DNA of 64,000 nt from Halobacillus litoralis (GCF_009856445.1 NZ_WMFA01000001.1:248001-312000); one strand, 5' to 3'. Shown: positions 49,637-58,722, numbered from the stretch's first letter. Made by a program: numbers and translations. The notes: generated by a model from the sequence alone, not told the origin.

Positions 49637-50989
49637 TTATTTCGATGTCACAAGCTGTTTGTTGGCATGCAATTCAGGCCAGTACTGTTGGTTCGCTTCA
49701 ATCATGTCATCCAAAATTTTGCGGGCGCGAGGTGCATCTACAACTGTACGGTTCAAGGTCAGCGCCTGCAGCGCTTTTTCATAGCTATTTTCATAGTAGG
49801 CATCAACGACCAGTTTCTCGTATGCTAGCTGCCCTTCGATCAACCCTTTATAGAAAGTAGAAATGTTTCCGACGGCAAATGGCTTTGGTCCGCGGTTGGT
49901 AATCATCGCAGGAACTTCTACCATCGCATCGTCTGGAAGGTTGGCGATTGTACCATTGTTTTCAACCATGACGATAAAAATGTCTCCGTTATTGTAAGCC
50001 ATAGATGCGGCTACACGAATCATGTAACGTCCATGAATGTCCACTTCAAGTTCAACGTTAGCCGTTGTATCATCTGCAATGATTTGATCAGCGAGGGTGT
50101 GCACGCGTTTTTCACGACCATTGATGACTTGGCGGGCACGTGTATTGGCCACGTCTTCTTTTTCAACCATTTGAGAAGGATAGAGATAATATTGCAAATA
50201 CGTGTTCGGCAGGTATTCAGGGAAGTCTGTCACCATTTGCTCTACCTGTTTGAACGTTTTGATCCAGGAAGGGTCGTTGGCGATCTCTGCATCTTCAGGA
50301 ATAAAGCCGTCCTCCGTGATGGCACGTTTGATCGTGTCCGTGTGATCGTTTCCATCCTTATCGAGAATTTTCGTGAACCAGCCGAAGTGGTTCAGGCCGA
50401 AGTATTCAGGAACAAGGTCGAAGACGTCTTTTCCAAGGATCCCTGCGTAACTGACCATGATCGCTGCAGGCATATCGCAAATGTTCAAAAGCTTTTTATC
50501 TTCTGGGAACTCGCGACGAAGTGCTTCTGCAACAATCGCTGCCGGGTTCGTGTAGTTTAAAATCCAGGCATCAGGAGAATAATGACGAATGTCGTTGACA
50601 AGATCGATCATGTCCCCGATGGAACGCAGTCCGTATGCCATTCCACCTGGTCCGCACGTTTCCTGGCCGACGGCTCCATGGTTCAAAGGAATTTGCTCAT
50701 CCTGCTCACGCATCGCGAGACCGCCTGTCCGAATTTGAACGAAAACAAAATCTGCGTTTGTCAGAGCATCTTCTTTATCTGTTGTGTAGTGGAAGCTTTC
50801 CAGTTCAGGGTACTTTTCACGAAGGATGATTTCTGATGCTTTTGCAATCTTCTCTTGACGTTCAGCATTGGTGTCGTAAAAAGTAATCGTTTTCAATGGA
50901 AACTGTTCTTTTTCTGCAACAAGACTCATGATCATCCCGATAGTGTAGGTGCTGCCGCCACCGACGACGACAAGGTTTTGTTTTTTCAT
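49637..50989 (-). CDS. malA: GH4 6-phospho-alpha-glucosidase (MalA-like)
   Basis: 450 residues, the length of B. subtilis MalA. NAD-binding VVGGGSTYTIGMI is at the N terminus, followed by RTGGLAMREQDE, NYTNPAAIVAEAL and NICDMP, whose Cys is a metal ligand in GH4. A His occurs in the LNHFGW segment near 203-208. GH4 enzymes hydrolyse 6-phospho-glucosides by an NAD- and Mn-dependent redox mechanism. The alpha-specificity is inferred from the CDMP motif and MalP neighbour. First gene of the minus-strand operon, divergent from the GntR gene; GGAGG precedes ATG. Confidence 0.88.
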   Translation of the reverse strand: MKKQNLVVVGGGSTYTIGMIMSLVAEKEQFPLKTITFYDTNAERQEKIAKASEIILREKYPELESFHYTTDKEDALTNADFVFVQIRTGGLAMREQDEQIPLNHGAVGQETCGPGGMAYGLRSIGDMIDLVNDIRHYSPDAWILNYTNPAAIVAEALRREFPEDKKLLNICDMPAAIMVSYAGILGKDVFDLVPEYFGLNHFGWFTKILDKDGNDHTDTIKRAITEDGFIPEDAEIANDPSWIKTFKQVEQMVTDFPEYLPNTYLQYYLYPSQMVEKEDVANTRARQVINGREKRVHTLADQIIADDTTANVELEVDIHGRYMIRVAASMAYNNGDIFIVMVENNGTIANLPDDAMVEVPAMITNRGPKPFAVGNISTFYKGLIEGQLAYEKLVVDAYYENSYEKALQALTLNRTVVDAPRARKILDDMIEANQQYWPELHANKQLVTSK

Positions 50990-51035
50990 ATTTTAGACCT
51001 CCAATAAAGGTATTATATTTGTTTTATTTTTAACT

Positions 51036-51073
51036 TAATATGAATATAATACATATTACTGAAAGCGTCAACA
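51036..51073 (-). promoter_or_regulatory. malA control region: inverted repeat and cre site
   Basis: TGAAAGCGTCAACA (51060-51073) matches the cre consensus at 13 of 14 positions, placing the operon under CcpA. Next to it TAATATG (51036-51042) and CATATTA (51052-51058) form an inverted repeat with a 9-bp spacer that overlaps TATAAT-like sequence; it is a candidate site for the divergent GntR regulator. Confidence 0.62.
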
Positions 51074-51202
51074 TTTGTATCGTATTTTTTGCAACATTTC
51101 GTTATAATGATGGTAGAGATAGGTGTTGGCCTGGTTTGAAATGTGGGGTTGGGGCGCCACATTCCCACATCACACAGGTCACTAGTTATAGGAGGAATAA
51201 AA

Positions 51203-51913
51203 ATGGCTGCGCCTTTGTATCGTAGAATTGCTCAACAAATCAAAGAGGAAATCCAATCGGGAATATGGAAAGAAGGAGAAGCAATCCCAACAGAAATGCA
51301 TCTTTCAGAAAGATACGAAGCCTCCCGTGTAACAGTGAGACAGGCCATCAAAGGTCTTGTCGAAGAGGGGCTTCTTGAGAAGGTACAGGGGAGCGGTACG
51401 TATGTGAAAGAGCAGAAGATTGAACACAACATTTTCGAACTGTTGAGTTTCACAGAAGAAATGAGACGTTTAAATAAAGAACCCGTAAACAAAATCCTTC
51501 ACTTTGAATTGAAAGAAGCGGATGATCATGTGAAACGAATGCTCAAGCTTGGGGACGGGGATAAAGTGTTTTACGTCCGCCGTCAGAGACTTGTCGATGA
51601 TATTCCTTATGTCGTTGAGGATACGTATTTACCTGTTTCCATGTTTCCGAACCTTTCCTATGGGATTATGACCGGGTCGAAATATGATTATATTGAGGAG
51701 GAGGTTGGGATGAAGATTAAAGACAGCTTTCAGGAAGTCATCCCGGTTCTGCCTTCTAAGGATATTGCAGAAGCACTTACGGTCGAGGATTCCATGCCGA
51801 TTTTAAAGATTCAGTTGTATAGTGTCTTTGTGGATGGAACGATTTTTGAGTACAGTGAAAACTATTTCAAGAGTGATGAATACAAATTTACGCTTAGGGC
51901 TTCGCGGCCTTGA
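51203..51913 (+). CDS. GntR-family regulator (HutC/UTRA type)
   Basis: 236 residues from ATG 51203 (GGAGG 8 bp upstream). The N-terminal winged helix has PLYRRIAQQIKEEIQSGIWKEG and YEASRVTVRQAIKGLVEEGLLEKVQGSGTYV. The C-terminal UTRA ligand domain runs from about residue 90. Members such as TreR or GamR sense phosphorylated sugars, so a 6-phospho-glucoside ligand is likely. In B. subtilis the corresponding malA operon is run by an RpiR-family protein (MalR), so this is a different regulator for the same enzymes. Divergent from malA across 213 bp. Confidence 0.88.
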   Translation: MAAPLYRRIAQQIKEEIQSGIWKEGEAIPTEMHLSERYEASRVTVRQAIKGLVEEGLLEKVQGSGTYVKEQKIEHNIFELLSFTEEMRRLNKEPVNKILHFELKEADDHVKRMLKLGDGDKVFYVRRQRLVDDIPYVVEDTYLPVSMFPNLSYGIMTGSKYDYIEEEVGMKIKDSFQEVIPVLPSKDIAEALTVEDSMPILKIQLYSVFVDGTIFEYSENYFKSDEYKFTLRASRP

Positions 51914-51938
51914 ACTGAATCGGCTAAGAAGATCGTCG

Positions 51939-51972
51939 AAAAAGCACAGCAAAAATGCCTGTGCTTTTTTAT
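51939..51972. terminator. Terminator between gntR and the ger operon
   Basis: Stem AAAAAGCACAG / CTGTGCTTTTT with a 9-base loop and a T-run, between convergent genes. Confidence 0.9.
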
Positions 51973-52011
51973 TTGTGCTCTTCATTTAACAGAATTTCGA
52001 TTTGGTGCTTT

Positions 52012-53124
52012 TTACGAACGGTCATGTTGGGGTTTCGTTTGTTTCTTGGATTTGACTAACAATCCTGCCCAAACAATTAAAGGTATAATCAAGCCGTGCG
52101 TCATGGCATAGGGGAACCATGTTTCATTGATAAATGTCTCAAAATAAGCAACATCCGGGTAGGCGATGATGGATAATACAACCATTCCCATGCCTAAGGG
52201 AAGCAACAAAGGACGGTGGTCTTCCATAGTTAGAAATTGAGCAATTCCTACAGTGGTTGAATAATAAAGGATGACCATCTTGAAGAAGATTGTAATCATC
52301 CAAATGATGGCGATGATAATCTCCAATCCTTCTAAAAAACCGGCAATGTTGATTTTTTGAGCTAACTTGTAGCTTGGATAGGTGTTCAACGCCGTCAAAT
52401 CACTGCCTAAAATGAGGATGCATAAGAGAGTAATTAACGTTAAGACAGCGCCACCAATGAAAGTACCTAATAACCAGGCTCTTTTCTTTGTTTTCCCGTC
52501 TTTGACATAAGGGATGATCATAAGAAAAGTGACCATTTCTAATAATGGTGTGCCGATCACAAATGTAGAAGTTTCCAGGACAGGAACGATTCCATTGCTA
52601 AGAACCGGTTGTAAATTCTCCATTTTTATTTGCGGGGACAATGAGATCGTGAAAAAGACCAACAGAAGTACCACCCAGGGCATAAACATTTCTGAAGATC
52701 GTCCAATGGCTTCTAGTCCAAGATAAGCGCCCCATATGACGACGATCAGAAAAAGGATATGAGTAAACTGCAAGGGTGTTTCCGGAATGATTTGGGTGGT
52801 CATGAAATCGCCGATGTTTCTTAAAACAAGGGAGGCAAGTATATACAGGAAAGAGAGATAGAAAAAAAGCAACACCCGGCCCAGCCAGTTTCCAAAAACA
52901 GAAATTGTGGCCTGGACGAATGTTTGTCCTTTCATCAGTGTAGCGATGTGATTGTATAGAACGACAAGGATCAATCCAACAGCAACCGAAATGGAAATGG
53001 ACATCCAGGCATCCTGTTTCGCGTTCGCCGTAAGCGGGGTAGGGACGATCAAAATGGAACTTCCCACAGAAAACAAGATGACTAAGAACATAAACTGTCG
53101 TGGGCTGATCGTCTGATTATCCAT
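52012..53124 (-). CDS. Germinant receptor B subunit (GerAB family)
   Basis: 370 residues, about ten helices of the APC-type spore germination permease family; the opening QTISPRQFMFLVILFSVGSSILIVP is characteristic. B subunits form the germinant-binding channel in the spore inner membrane. Last gene of the operon A-C-D-B on the minus strand. The short basic tail SKKQTKPQHD ends the protein. The germinant cannot be inferred. Confidence 0.9.
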   Translation of the reverse strand: MDNQTISPRQFMFLVILFSVGSSILIVPTPLTANAKQDAWMSISISVAVGLILVVLYNHIATLMKGQTFVQATISVFGNWLGRVLLFFYLSFLYILASLVLRNIGDFMTTQIIPETPLQFTHILFLIVVIWGAYLGLEAIGRSSEMFMPWVVLLLVFFTISLSPQIKMENLQPVLSNGIVPVLETSTFVIGTPLLEMVTFLMIIPYVKDGKTKKRAWLLGTFIGGAVLTLITLLCILILGSDLTALNTYPSYKLAQKINIAGFLEGLEIIIAIIWMITIFFKMVILYYSTTVGIAQFLTMEDHRPLLLPLGMGMVVLSIIAYPDVAYFETFINETWFPYAMTHGLIIPLIVWAGLLVKSKKQTKPQHDRS

Positions 53125-53142
53125 ATCTACACCTCTTATCGT

Positions 53143-53364
53143 TTAGAATCCAATCATTTTATAGAAACTTTGAATGAAGTCGAGCGGGTTCGGAAGATTA
53201 ACCTCCGAGCTTTCCAACACACTAATGATTGTGAAGGAAAGAAGGAAAATCGTAAAAAACCATGCCTCTTTTTTTCTGTTTTTCTTTTGCAGCCTGGGAA
53301 ATTCAAGGGAGAAAATACCCAGGGCGAGAACGATGATGGAGACCATAGACCACATGTTGATCAC
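53143..53364 (-). CDS. Small two-helix Ger operon protein (D-subunit-like)
   Basis: 73 residues with two membrane helices (about 5-20 and 36-50) joined by a strongly basic loop (RLQKKNRKKEA). Small two-helix D proteins occur in some ger operons of Bacillus and affect receptor function. Here it lies between the C and B subunit genes with a 2-bp gap to C and 18 bp to B, so it is clearly in the operon. There are no catalytic residues. Confidence 0.7.
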   Translation of the reverse strand: MINMWSMVSIIVLALGIFSLEFPRLQKKNRKKEAWFFTIFLLSFTIISVLESSEVNLPNPLDFIQSFYKMIGF

Positions 53365-53366
53365 AC

Positions 53367-54557
53367 CTATTCTTCTTTTGTGATGGGTTGGGTGGAATTT
53401 CCTTTCCTTCGAATCTGGGCTTTGACTTGAATGTCGATCTTTAACTCTTTGAACTTGCTATTCCAACTTTTTTCAACGGTCTTCCAGTAGGCAGGATTTT
53501 TTCGGTGGATGAGATTACCGAACCCGAAAATATCACTCCCGAAGTCTTCTTGCGCTGCCTTGATTGCAGCTTCCATCTTCTGCTTGACCCTTTTTTCAAC
53601 TTCTCCATTAATGGTTTCAATGGATTCTGCCTTCGTAAGGTCGATGGGGCAGTCCAATTCTCCTACATTACCTTCCAATTCTAATTCAATGGATATGGTA
53701 GGGTCCCCATCCTCGAACTTAGCTTTTGAACTTTTGTCTGTCCGAAGCACTTCTACACTAATAAGTCCTTCATCACCGCAAGGGTATGAAACGGTTGTAC
53801 TTTTCATGTCGCCTGTAATATAGTTCAAGCCTTTGCTTTCCTCGGGTGTTAACCAGCCGATCAATCGATCCTCTTCCATAACGGCAAGGTTATCAATGCG
53901 TAATTGTGTAGGGGCGTCTATTTTTTCTATATTCTCAATCGCAGTACCAATATCAGAATCCCCATCAATGAGCAGACCTGGGAGAACGGGGCTTTGTCCT
54001 TTACTAAGGATTTGACCAATCAGTTCATCAATGACAACCCCTTTTGAACTTCCTAGACTTCTTTGTACGGCTTCCATCGAATGCATGAGTTTGTTGGCAG
54101 GAATTTTTTCATATGGAGTGAGGACCTTCAAAAGATCTTTCACTCCTGTATCCTTGGCAATGGTCACAAAAAATGCGGTACGGAATTCATGGTCTCTATA
54201 AAAAGCATCAAGAGATGGGAGGATGCCTTCCTCTGCCAATCCTCTTCCGATCACAAGCAGGCGTAGTTGTGACAGATACATTTTCCTCGGAGACTTTTCT
54301 GTCATATTCCGAAAAGCTTCGAAGAGGGAATCTCCTGTAGATTCATAAATGGAAACAGGCGGCCTTGTTGTCGGGGCATCAGTCGCTATTTCTGACGGGT
54401 TGATGACTTGCGTGACCAATAGGAACTGGTCATCTTCTGTTTTATCGATTCCGACAGCGACGACAATTCCAAGGTCATCTAACTCCTTACTATTCCAACA
54501 CCCTGAAAGAAGCAGGAGGCAAACCGCCAGGAAGATCGCTTTACTATATAGGTTCAT
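53367..54557 (-). CDS. Germinant receptor C subunit lipoprotein (GerAC family)
   Basis: 396 residues with a lipoprotein signal: lipobox LLSGC at about residues 17-21, followed by WNSKELDDLGIVVAVGID, the classic GerAC N terminus. The protein is then soluble, with domains ending in NPAYWKTVEKSWNSKF near the C terminus. It is attached to the outer face of the spore inner membrane and works with the A and B subunits. The gap to the A gene is 8 bp. Confidence 0.92.
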   Translation of the reverse strand: MNLYSKAIFLAVCLLLLSGCWNSKELDDLGIVVAVGIDKTEDDQFLLVTQVINPSEIATDAPTTRPPVSIYESTGDSLFEAFRNMTEKSPRKMYLSQLRLLVIGRGLAEEGILPSLDAFYRDHEFRTAFFVTIAKDTGVKDLLKVLTPYEKIPANKLMHSMEAVQRSLGSSKGVVIDELIGQILSKGQSPVLPGLLIDGDSDIGTAIENIEKIDAPTQLRIDNLAVMEEDRLIGWLTPEESKGLNYITGDMKSTTVSYPCGDEGLISVEVLRTDKSSKAKFEDGDPTISIELELEGNVGELDCPIDLTKAESIETINGEVEKRVKQKMEAAIKAAQEDFGSDIFGFGNLIHRKNPAYWKTVEKSWNSKFKELKIDIQVKAQIRRKGNSTQPITKEE

Positions 54558-54565
54558 CTACATTC

Positions 54566-56083
54566 CTACCTCTCTTTTGAAGTGGAATCGACACGTTTTT
54601 GGTCGCTTTTCGTAAAGAAACTTGGTCGGGAAAGAAGGCCCCAATGGGGTAAACGGATCAACACATCTTTTTGGTCTTTCCCTATCATAGGTGCGAGAGG
54701 GGCCATATAAGGCTTTCCGAATGATTTTAAGCTGCTTAAATGAAAAACGATGGCAATCATACCTAATATGATACCGAATAGCCCAAAAGTAGCCGCCAGA
54801 ATCATCATTGGAAAACGAAGAATTCTGATCGAAATCGCCATATTGTAAGCGGGGAACACGAAACTGCTGATTGCTGTGATGGCTACTACGATGACCATGG
54901 CAGGAGAAACAAGCCCCGCCTGGACAGCTGATTGACCGAGTACGAGTGCCCCAACAATAGAGACAGCTGAACCGACGGGTTTTGGCAGCCGGATCCCGGC
55001 TTCCCGAAGGACTTCAAAGGTCAACTCCATCATTAAAGCTTCTACAAAGGCTGGAAAAGGAACCCCTTCCCTTTGAGAAGCAAGACTGATCAAAAGAGGA
55101 GGGGGGATCATTTCCTGGTGGAACGTTGTAAATGCAATATATAACGATGGCATAAACAAGGCCACTGAAAAACAAAACAATCGAAGTAATCTCACAAGTG
55201 TTCCGATATCTGCTCTTTGGTAATAGTCCTCACTGGACTGCATGAAATTCACAAAGAGAGCAGGCACTAAAAGGACATTCGGCGTACCATCAATCAGGAT
55301 AGCCACTCTGCCTTCCAATATCCCCCCAGCAATGGCATCCGGTTTTTCTGAATTATAGACTGTAGGAAACGGGGAATATTGTGCATCCTGAATGAATTCC
55401 TCTATATAACCACTTTCTAAAACGGCATCGATATCAATTTGATCCAGTCGTTCATTCACTTGTTCAATGACTTCTTTTTCAGCTGTACCTTCTAAATAAA
55501 CCATGGCAACATCCGTACATGTTTTCCTTCCGATGGTTTTTGCTTCGACTCTGAGGTCAGGGTCCTTGATTTTTCGTCGTAACAGAGCCGTATTGGTCCG
55601 GATCGTTTCAGTGAAAGCTTCTTTCGGGCCGCGGATGACGCTTTCTGAGGTTGCCTCCTGAACCCCCCTGTCACTCCATCCTTTTGTACTTATAGATAAA
55701 GCTTTTGTTTCTTTATCCAGAAGCAGAATGGTGTCACCAGAAAGTAACTTCTTCAATAGATCGTGCTTGTCTTCTACTTCCGACAATTCACCAATGGGAA
55801 GGTTAGCCTTTTTAATGGACTCATATAGATGGTGTGTTATAGGACGTTTTGCAGGGATCTCAAGCATAAGAGATTCCAAGATGAAGTTTTGCACGGTATT
55901 CTTATCTACGAGACCATCCATATAAAGAATGGCGGCAGATGTCTTATGAATGGAAAAAAGACGGGTCACAAAGTCTGAGCTGTTTCCAAGTGTTGTGCGG
56001 AGATCGTTCACATTATCATCCAATGACGAATGAAGAGGCTGAGCATCAGGGGGAGTTATATGATTTGTTTTGTTACCCTTCAA
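54566..56083 (-). CDS. Germinant receptor A subunit (GerAA family)
   Basis: 505 residues: a cytoplasmic N-terminal domain (to about 300, with CTDVAMVYLEGTAEKEVIEQVNERL and VAILIDGTPNVLLVPALFVNFMQSSEDYYQR) and five to six helices at the C-terminal side (including the FPAFVEALMMELTFEVLREAGIRLP segment). The start is TTG at 56083 with GGAGG 9 bp upstream; no ATG fits. First gene of the operon, behind a sigma-G-like promoter. It forms the receptor with B and C. Confidence 0.93.
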   Translation of the reverse strand: MKGNKTNHITPPDAQPLHSSLDDNVNDLRTTLGNSSDFVTRLFSIHKTSAAILYMDGLVDKNTVQNFILESLMLEIPAKRPITHHLYESIKKANLPIGELSEVEDKHDLLKKLLSGDTILLLDKETKALSISTKGWSDRGVQEATSESVIRGPKEAFTETIRTNTALLRRKIKDPDLRVEAKTIGRKTCTDVAMVYLEGTAEKEVIEQVNERLDQIDIDAVLESGYIEEFIQDAQYSPFPTVYNSEKPDAIAGGILEGRVAILIDGTPNVLLVPALFVNFMQSSEDYYQRADIGTLVRLLRLFCFSVALFMPSLYIAFTTFHQEMIPPPLLISLASQREGVPFPAFVEALMMELTFEVLREAGIRLPKPVGSAVSIVGALVLGQSAVQAGLVSPAMVIVVAITAISSFVFPAYNMAISIRILRFPMMILAATFGLFGIILGMIAIVFHLSSLKSFGKPYMAPLAPMIGKDQKDVLIRLPHWGLLSRPSFFTKSDQKRVDSTSKER

Positions 56084-56109
56084 AAGCTCACACCTCCGTT
56101 GTTTTTCAT

Positions 56110-56139
56110 TAGCATGTTCATATATTGGAAATTTATGAA
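56110..56139 (-). promoter_or_regulatory. Forespore (sigma-G-like) promoter of the ger operon
   Basis: On the minus strand TTCATA (56134-56139) and CATGCTA (56110-56116) are separated by exactly 17 bp. The -10 matches CATNNTA and the -35 differs from TGMATA at one base. ger operons are normally sigma-G dependent. Confidence 0.65.
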
Positions 56140-56241
56140 AGGTATATTAACTTTTTTAGTGCTACATCCATTTTGCAAAAGGATTTTTTGAGTGGCAGGG
56201 ACTGTAGGGGGGAATATGGAGTAAAAGAAATGTGGTTGAAA

Positions 56242-56275
56242 AAAAGACTGCTCGAAAGAAGAGCAGTCTTTTTGC
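56242..56275. terminator. Terminator next to the permease pseudogene
   Basis: Perfect 12-bp stem AAAAGACTGCTC / GAGCAGTCTTTT with a 7-base loop and T-run. It sits just beyond the pseudogene stop on the minus strand. Confidence 0.88.
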
Positions 56276-56281
56276 TATGGT

Positions 56282-56642
56282 TTATTCTTTTACAGCACCG
56301 GAATTCAGTCCCGGTACATATCTGCGCTGGAACAATAACACCATGATGACAAGAGGGACCGTAACAATGACGGTAGCGGCCGATATCTCTCCCCATGGAA
56401 TGGTGTACTGGCCCTGGAACATCGCAATGCCGACGGGTACGGTTTTGTGGCTTCGGTATTGATAGTGAGTGCGAAAAGAAATTCATTCCACGCGGCGATA
56501 AATACAAGAATGCTGTTGTGAAAATACCAGGTACCGCAAGCGGCAGGATGATACGGAAATAGGTCTGCATCATAGATTGGGGAAATGGTCGTAAACTGCA
56601 TCCATTTGCTCCCACCGTCAATGGATGCAGCTTCATATAGGA
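56282..56642 (-). pseudogene. Decayed sugar ABC transporter permease (MalG family)
   Basis: The C-terminal third of a binding-protein-dependent permease can be read only by switching frame. The EAA loop (YEAASIDGGSKW) and then MMQTYFRIILPLAVPGIFTTAFL are in different frames, followed by [13 protein letters not shown] in another, and the end [14 protein letters not shown] to NSGAVKE in yet another. At least three frameshifts are needed, and the upstream two thirds are gone. The stop TAA is at 56282. It is a remnant of a carbohydrate uptake operon. Confidence 0.82.
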
Positions 56643-56716
56643 AGGAGGGGAATCGTCTGCAGACGTGCGAGCAGTAAAAGCGCTAACCTTGGTGGTAGGA
56701 GGTGGAAGCTTTTATA

Positions 56717-57178
56717 TCAAGGGGTTAAAGGTTTGCGGAAATAGATCATGTCCATCCCTCTTATCCCATTTTCATAAAAAGGATCTGAGTATTGTAAGAA
56801 GAAGTCATGATGAATCTCGTAGAACCGGAAACCTGCTTTCTGGTAGAAGGCTATATTTTCAATACTGGAATTAGAAGTTCCGACGCGCATTTCTTTGTAT
56901 CCTTGCTTTTGAAAAAGCGTGCAGGACGCCTGGATCACTTTTTTCCCAAATCCTTTTCCTTGGAAGGCTTCCTGTATGGCGATATTTTTAATTTCTACCG
57001 TGTACTCTTCAGGAAAAACGAACAAACAGACACCAATATGTACACCATCGAGATCAATGGTATAGAAGACACCATCATCGATATAGCTTTCGATTATGCT
57101 TTCAGATTCATCGGCTAACAGAAGGTCTGCCATGAAACGGCGGCGGTTGTTCGATTCCATTAAGTGGATGGGGTTCAT
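56717..57178 (-). CDS. GNAT-family acetyltransferase
   Basis: 153 residues. Acetyl-CoA loop motif A is IKNIAIQEAFQGKGFGKKVI (Q/R-x-x-G-x-G/A form) and motif B is NIAFYQKAGFRFYEI. Such enzymes acetylate amines on small molecules or proteins; the substrate is unknown. The site GAGGAGGATC precedes ATG. It sits alone between the permease remnant and the hydroxylase gene. Confidence 0.85.
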   Translation of the reverse strand: MNPIHLMESNNRRRFMADLLLADESESIIESYIDDGVFYTIDLDGVHIGVCLFVFPEEYTVEIKNIAIQEAFQGKGFGKKVIQASCTLFQKQGYKEMRVGTSNSSIENIAFYQKAGFRFYEIHHDFFLQYSDPFYENGIRGMDMIYFRKPLTP

Positions 57179-57248
57179 AAGATCCTCCTCTTCGTGTTCG
57201 GCTATTATCGTAACGATGTGGTTATGATAACATAAGGTCAGTACATCT

Positions 57249-57277
57249 TTTTCAGAAATCGGTCATTTTTCTGAAAA
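57249..57277. promoter_or_regulatory. Inverted repeat upstream of the N-hydroxylase gene
   Basis: TTTTCAGAAA (57249-57258) and TTTCTGAAAA (57268-57277) are a perfect 10-bp inverted repeat with a 9-bp spacer, 97 bp before the gene. It could be an operator or a hairpin. It is not a clear Fur box. Confidence 0.45.
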
Positions 57278-57373
57278 GATATCATCTATTGAGTGGAAGG
57301 CTCAGGGTGGTTTATGCGGGAAGAGGAGACCCTTTCCCTAACATTTGAGCAACGTAACATAAAGGAGTCGTCG

Positions 57374-58684
57374 ATGATGGAACAAAGAGAAAAGATTTAC
57401 GATTTGATTGGAGTAGGTGTGGGACCTTTCAATTTAAGTTTGGCTGCTTTGCTGGATGAAATAGACGAAGTTGAATCCCTGTTTTTTGAGCAGAAGGAGG
57501 CTTTCGACTGGCACCCGGGAATGTTGATCGAAGGGACAAAGATGCAAGTCCCTTTTATCGCTGATTTGGTAACAATGGCAGACCCTACGAACAAATATAG
57601 TTTCTTGAACTACATCAGTAAAAATGAGCGCATGTATCAATTTTACTTTTTGCAGCGGCTGGATATCCCGAGAAGAGAATACAATGATTACTGCCAGTGG
57701 GCCGCCCATCAGCTGGATAGCTGCCGATTCGGGAGAAAAGTTACGAATATAAAGCATTACAAGGATAATGAAGAACTTTTCAAAGTTGAAGTGACGAATG
57801 AGGAAAGTGGGAAGAAGGAGATTTATCACACGAGGAATTTAGTCATGGGAACAGGCAGCGTACCTGTCATGCCACGATCTTTCCAAGATACCTCTTCAGA
57901 GGACGTTTTCCATACGGCGGACTTCCTTCCGAATCAGGACCGCTGTCGTAAAGCGGACTCGATTACCGTTGTAGGCTCCGGCCAAAGTGCTGCTGAGACT
58001 TTTCGCGAACTTTTGAAAGAGCAGCGCGATTGCGGCTATCGACTCGATTGGATTACACGGTCGGCGAGTTTTGAATCAATGGAAGAATCTAAGCTTAGCC
58101 TTGAGCACTTTTCACCGGATTACGTGAAATATTTCTATCAACTTCCGCAAAACCAGAAAGATGAGATCTTCGCTAATCAAGGACTGTATTACAAAGGTAT
58201 CAGCAATCATACAATCAATGATATCTATAACCTTCTTTATGAATATTCAGTCGGGCAGGAAGACCTGAATGTTGGACTGCAGGTACTTAGTGAAGTGAAG
58301 GATGTCCGTCCAAAAGCAGCGGGGGGGTATGAGCTCGAATGTTACCATTATCAGAAAAAGGAAACGTTCACTCACGAAACGGACCTTGTCATTGCAGCCA
58401 CGGGTTATAAGCCTTTTGTTCCGGACTTTATCCACCACTTGGAAGATTTTCTTGAATGGGATGAAGAAGGAAGGTACAAGGTGACTGCAGATTATCGGCT
58501 TGTTACAACCGAGGAGACAGCGAATGAAATCTATGTGCATAGTGGGATTTCCCATACCCACGGTGTCGGTTCCACCAACCTTGGGCTGTCGATCCATCGA
58601 AATAAAGTGATCATCAACCACCTCGTGGGACGCGAAGTTTTCTCAATGAACGAAAAAAGCATATTCCAGTCCTTCGACGTCTAA
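57374..58684 (+). CDS. L-lysine/L-ornithine N-monooxygenase (IucD/SidA/PvdA family)
   Basis: 436 residues from the first ATG of ATGATGG, 6 bp after AAAGGAG; an upstream start at 57293 has no site. FAD loop GVGVGPFNLSLAAL is at about residues 12-25, the NADPH loop VVGSGQSAAE near 200, and the C-terminal ATGYKPFVPDF. It hydroxylates the side-chain amine of lysine or ornithine using FAD, NADPH and O2, the first step of hydroxamate siderophores. No siderophore synthetase, acyltransferase or transporter is adjacent, so the partner genes must be elsewhere or lost. It ends at a strong terminator. Confidence 0.9.
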   Translation: MMEQREKIYDLIGVGVGPFNLSLAALLDEIDEVESLFFEQKEAFDWHPGMLIEGTKMQVPFIADLVTMADPTNKYSFLNYISKNERMYQFYFLQRLDIPRREYNDYCQWAAHQLDSCRFGRKVTNIKHYKDNEELFKVEVTNEESGKKEIYHTRNLVMGTGSVPVMPRSFQDTSSEDVFHTADFLPNQDRCRKADSITVVGSGQSAAETFRELLKEQRDCGYRLDWITRSASFESMEESKLSLEHFSPDYVKYFYQLPQNQKDEIFANQGLYYKGISNHTINDIYNLLYEYSVGQEDLNVGLQVLSEVKDVRPKAAGGYELECYHYQKKETFTHETDLVIAATGYKPFVPDFIHHLEDFLEWDEEGRYKVTADYRLVTTEETANEIYVHSGISHTHGVGSTNLGLSIHRNKVIINHLVGREVFSMNEKSIFQSFDV

Positions 58685-58689
58685 TCATC

Positions 58690-58722
58690 CACACCCCAGC
58701 CACTAATGGCTGGGGTGTTTTG
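58690..58722 (+). terminator. Terminator after the N-hydroxylase gene
   Basis: Perfect stem ACACCCCAGCCA / TGGCTGGGGTGT with loop CTAA, then TTTTG. Confidence 0.93.

Noticed and set aside
57200-57260. Fur box upstream of the N-hydroxylase
   Set aside because: GTTATGATAAC-like sequence near 57218-57232 is only partly similar to the 7-1-7 Fur consensus.
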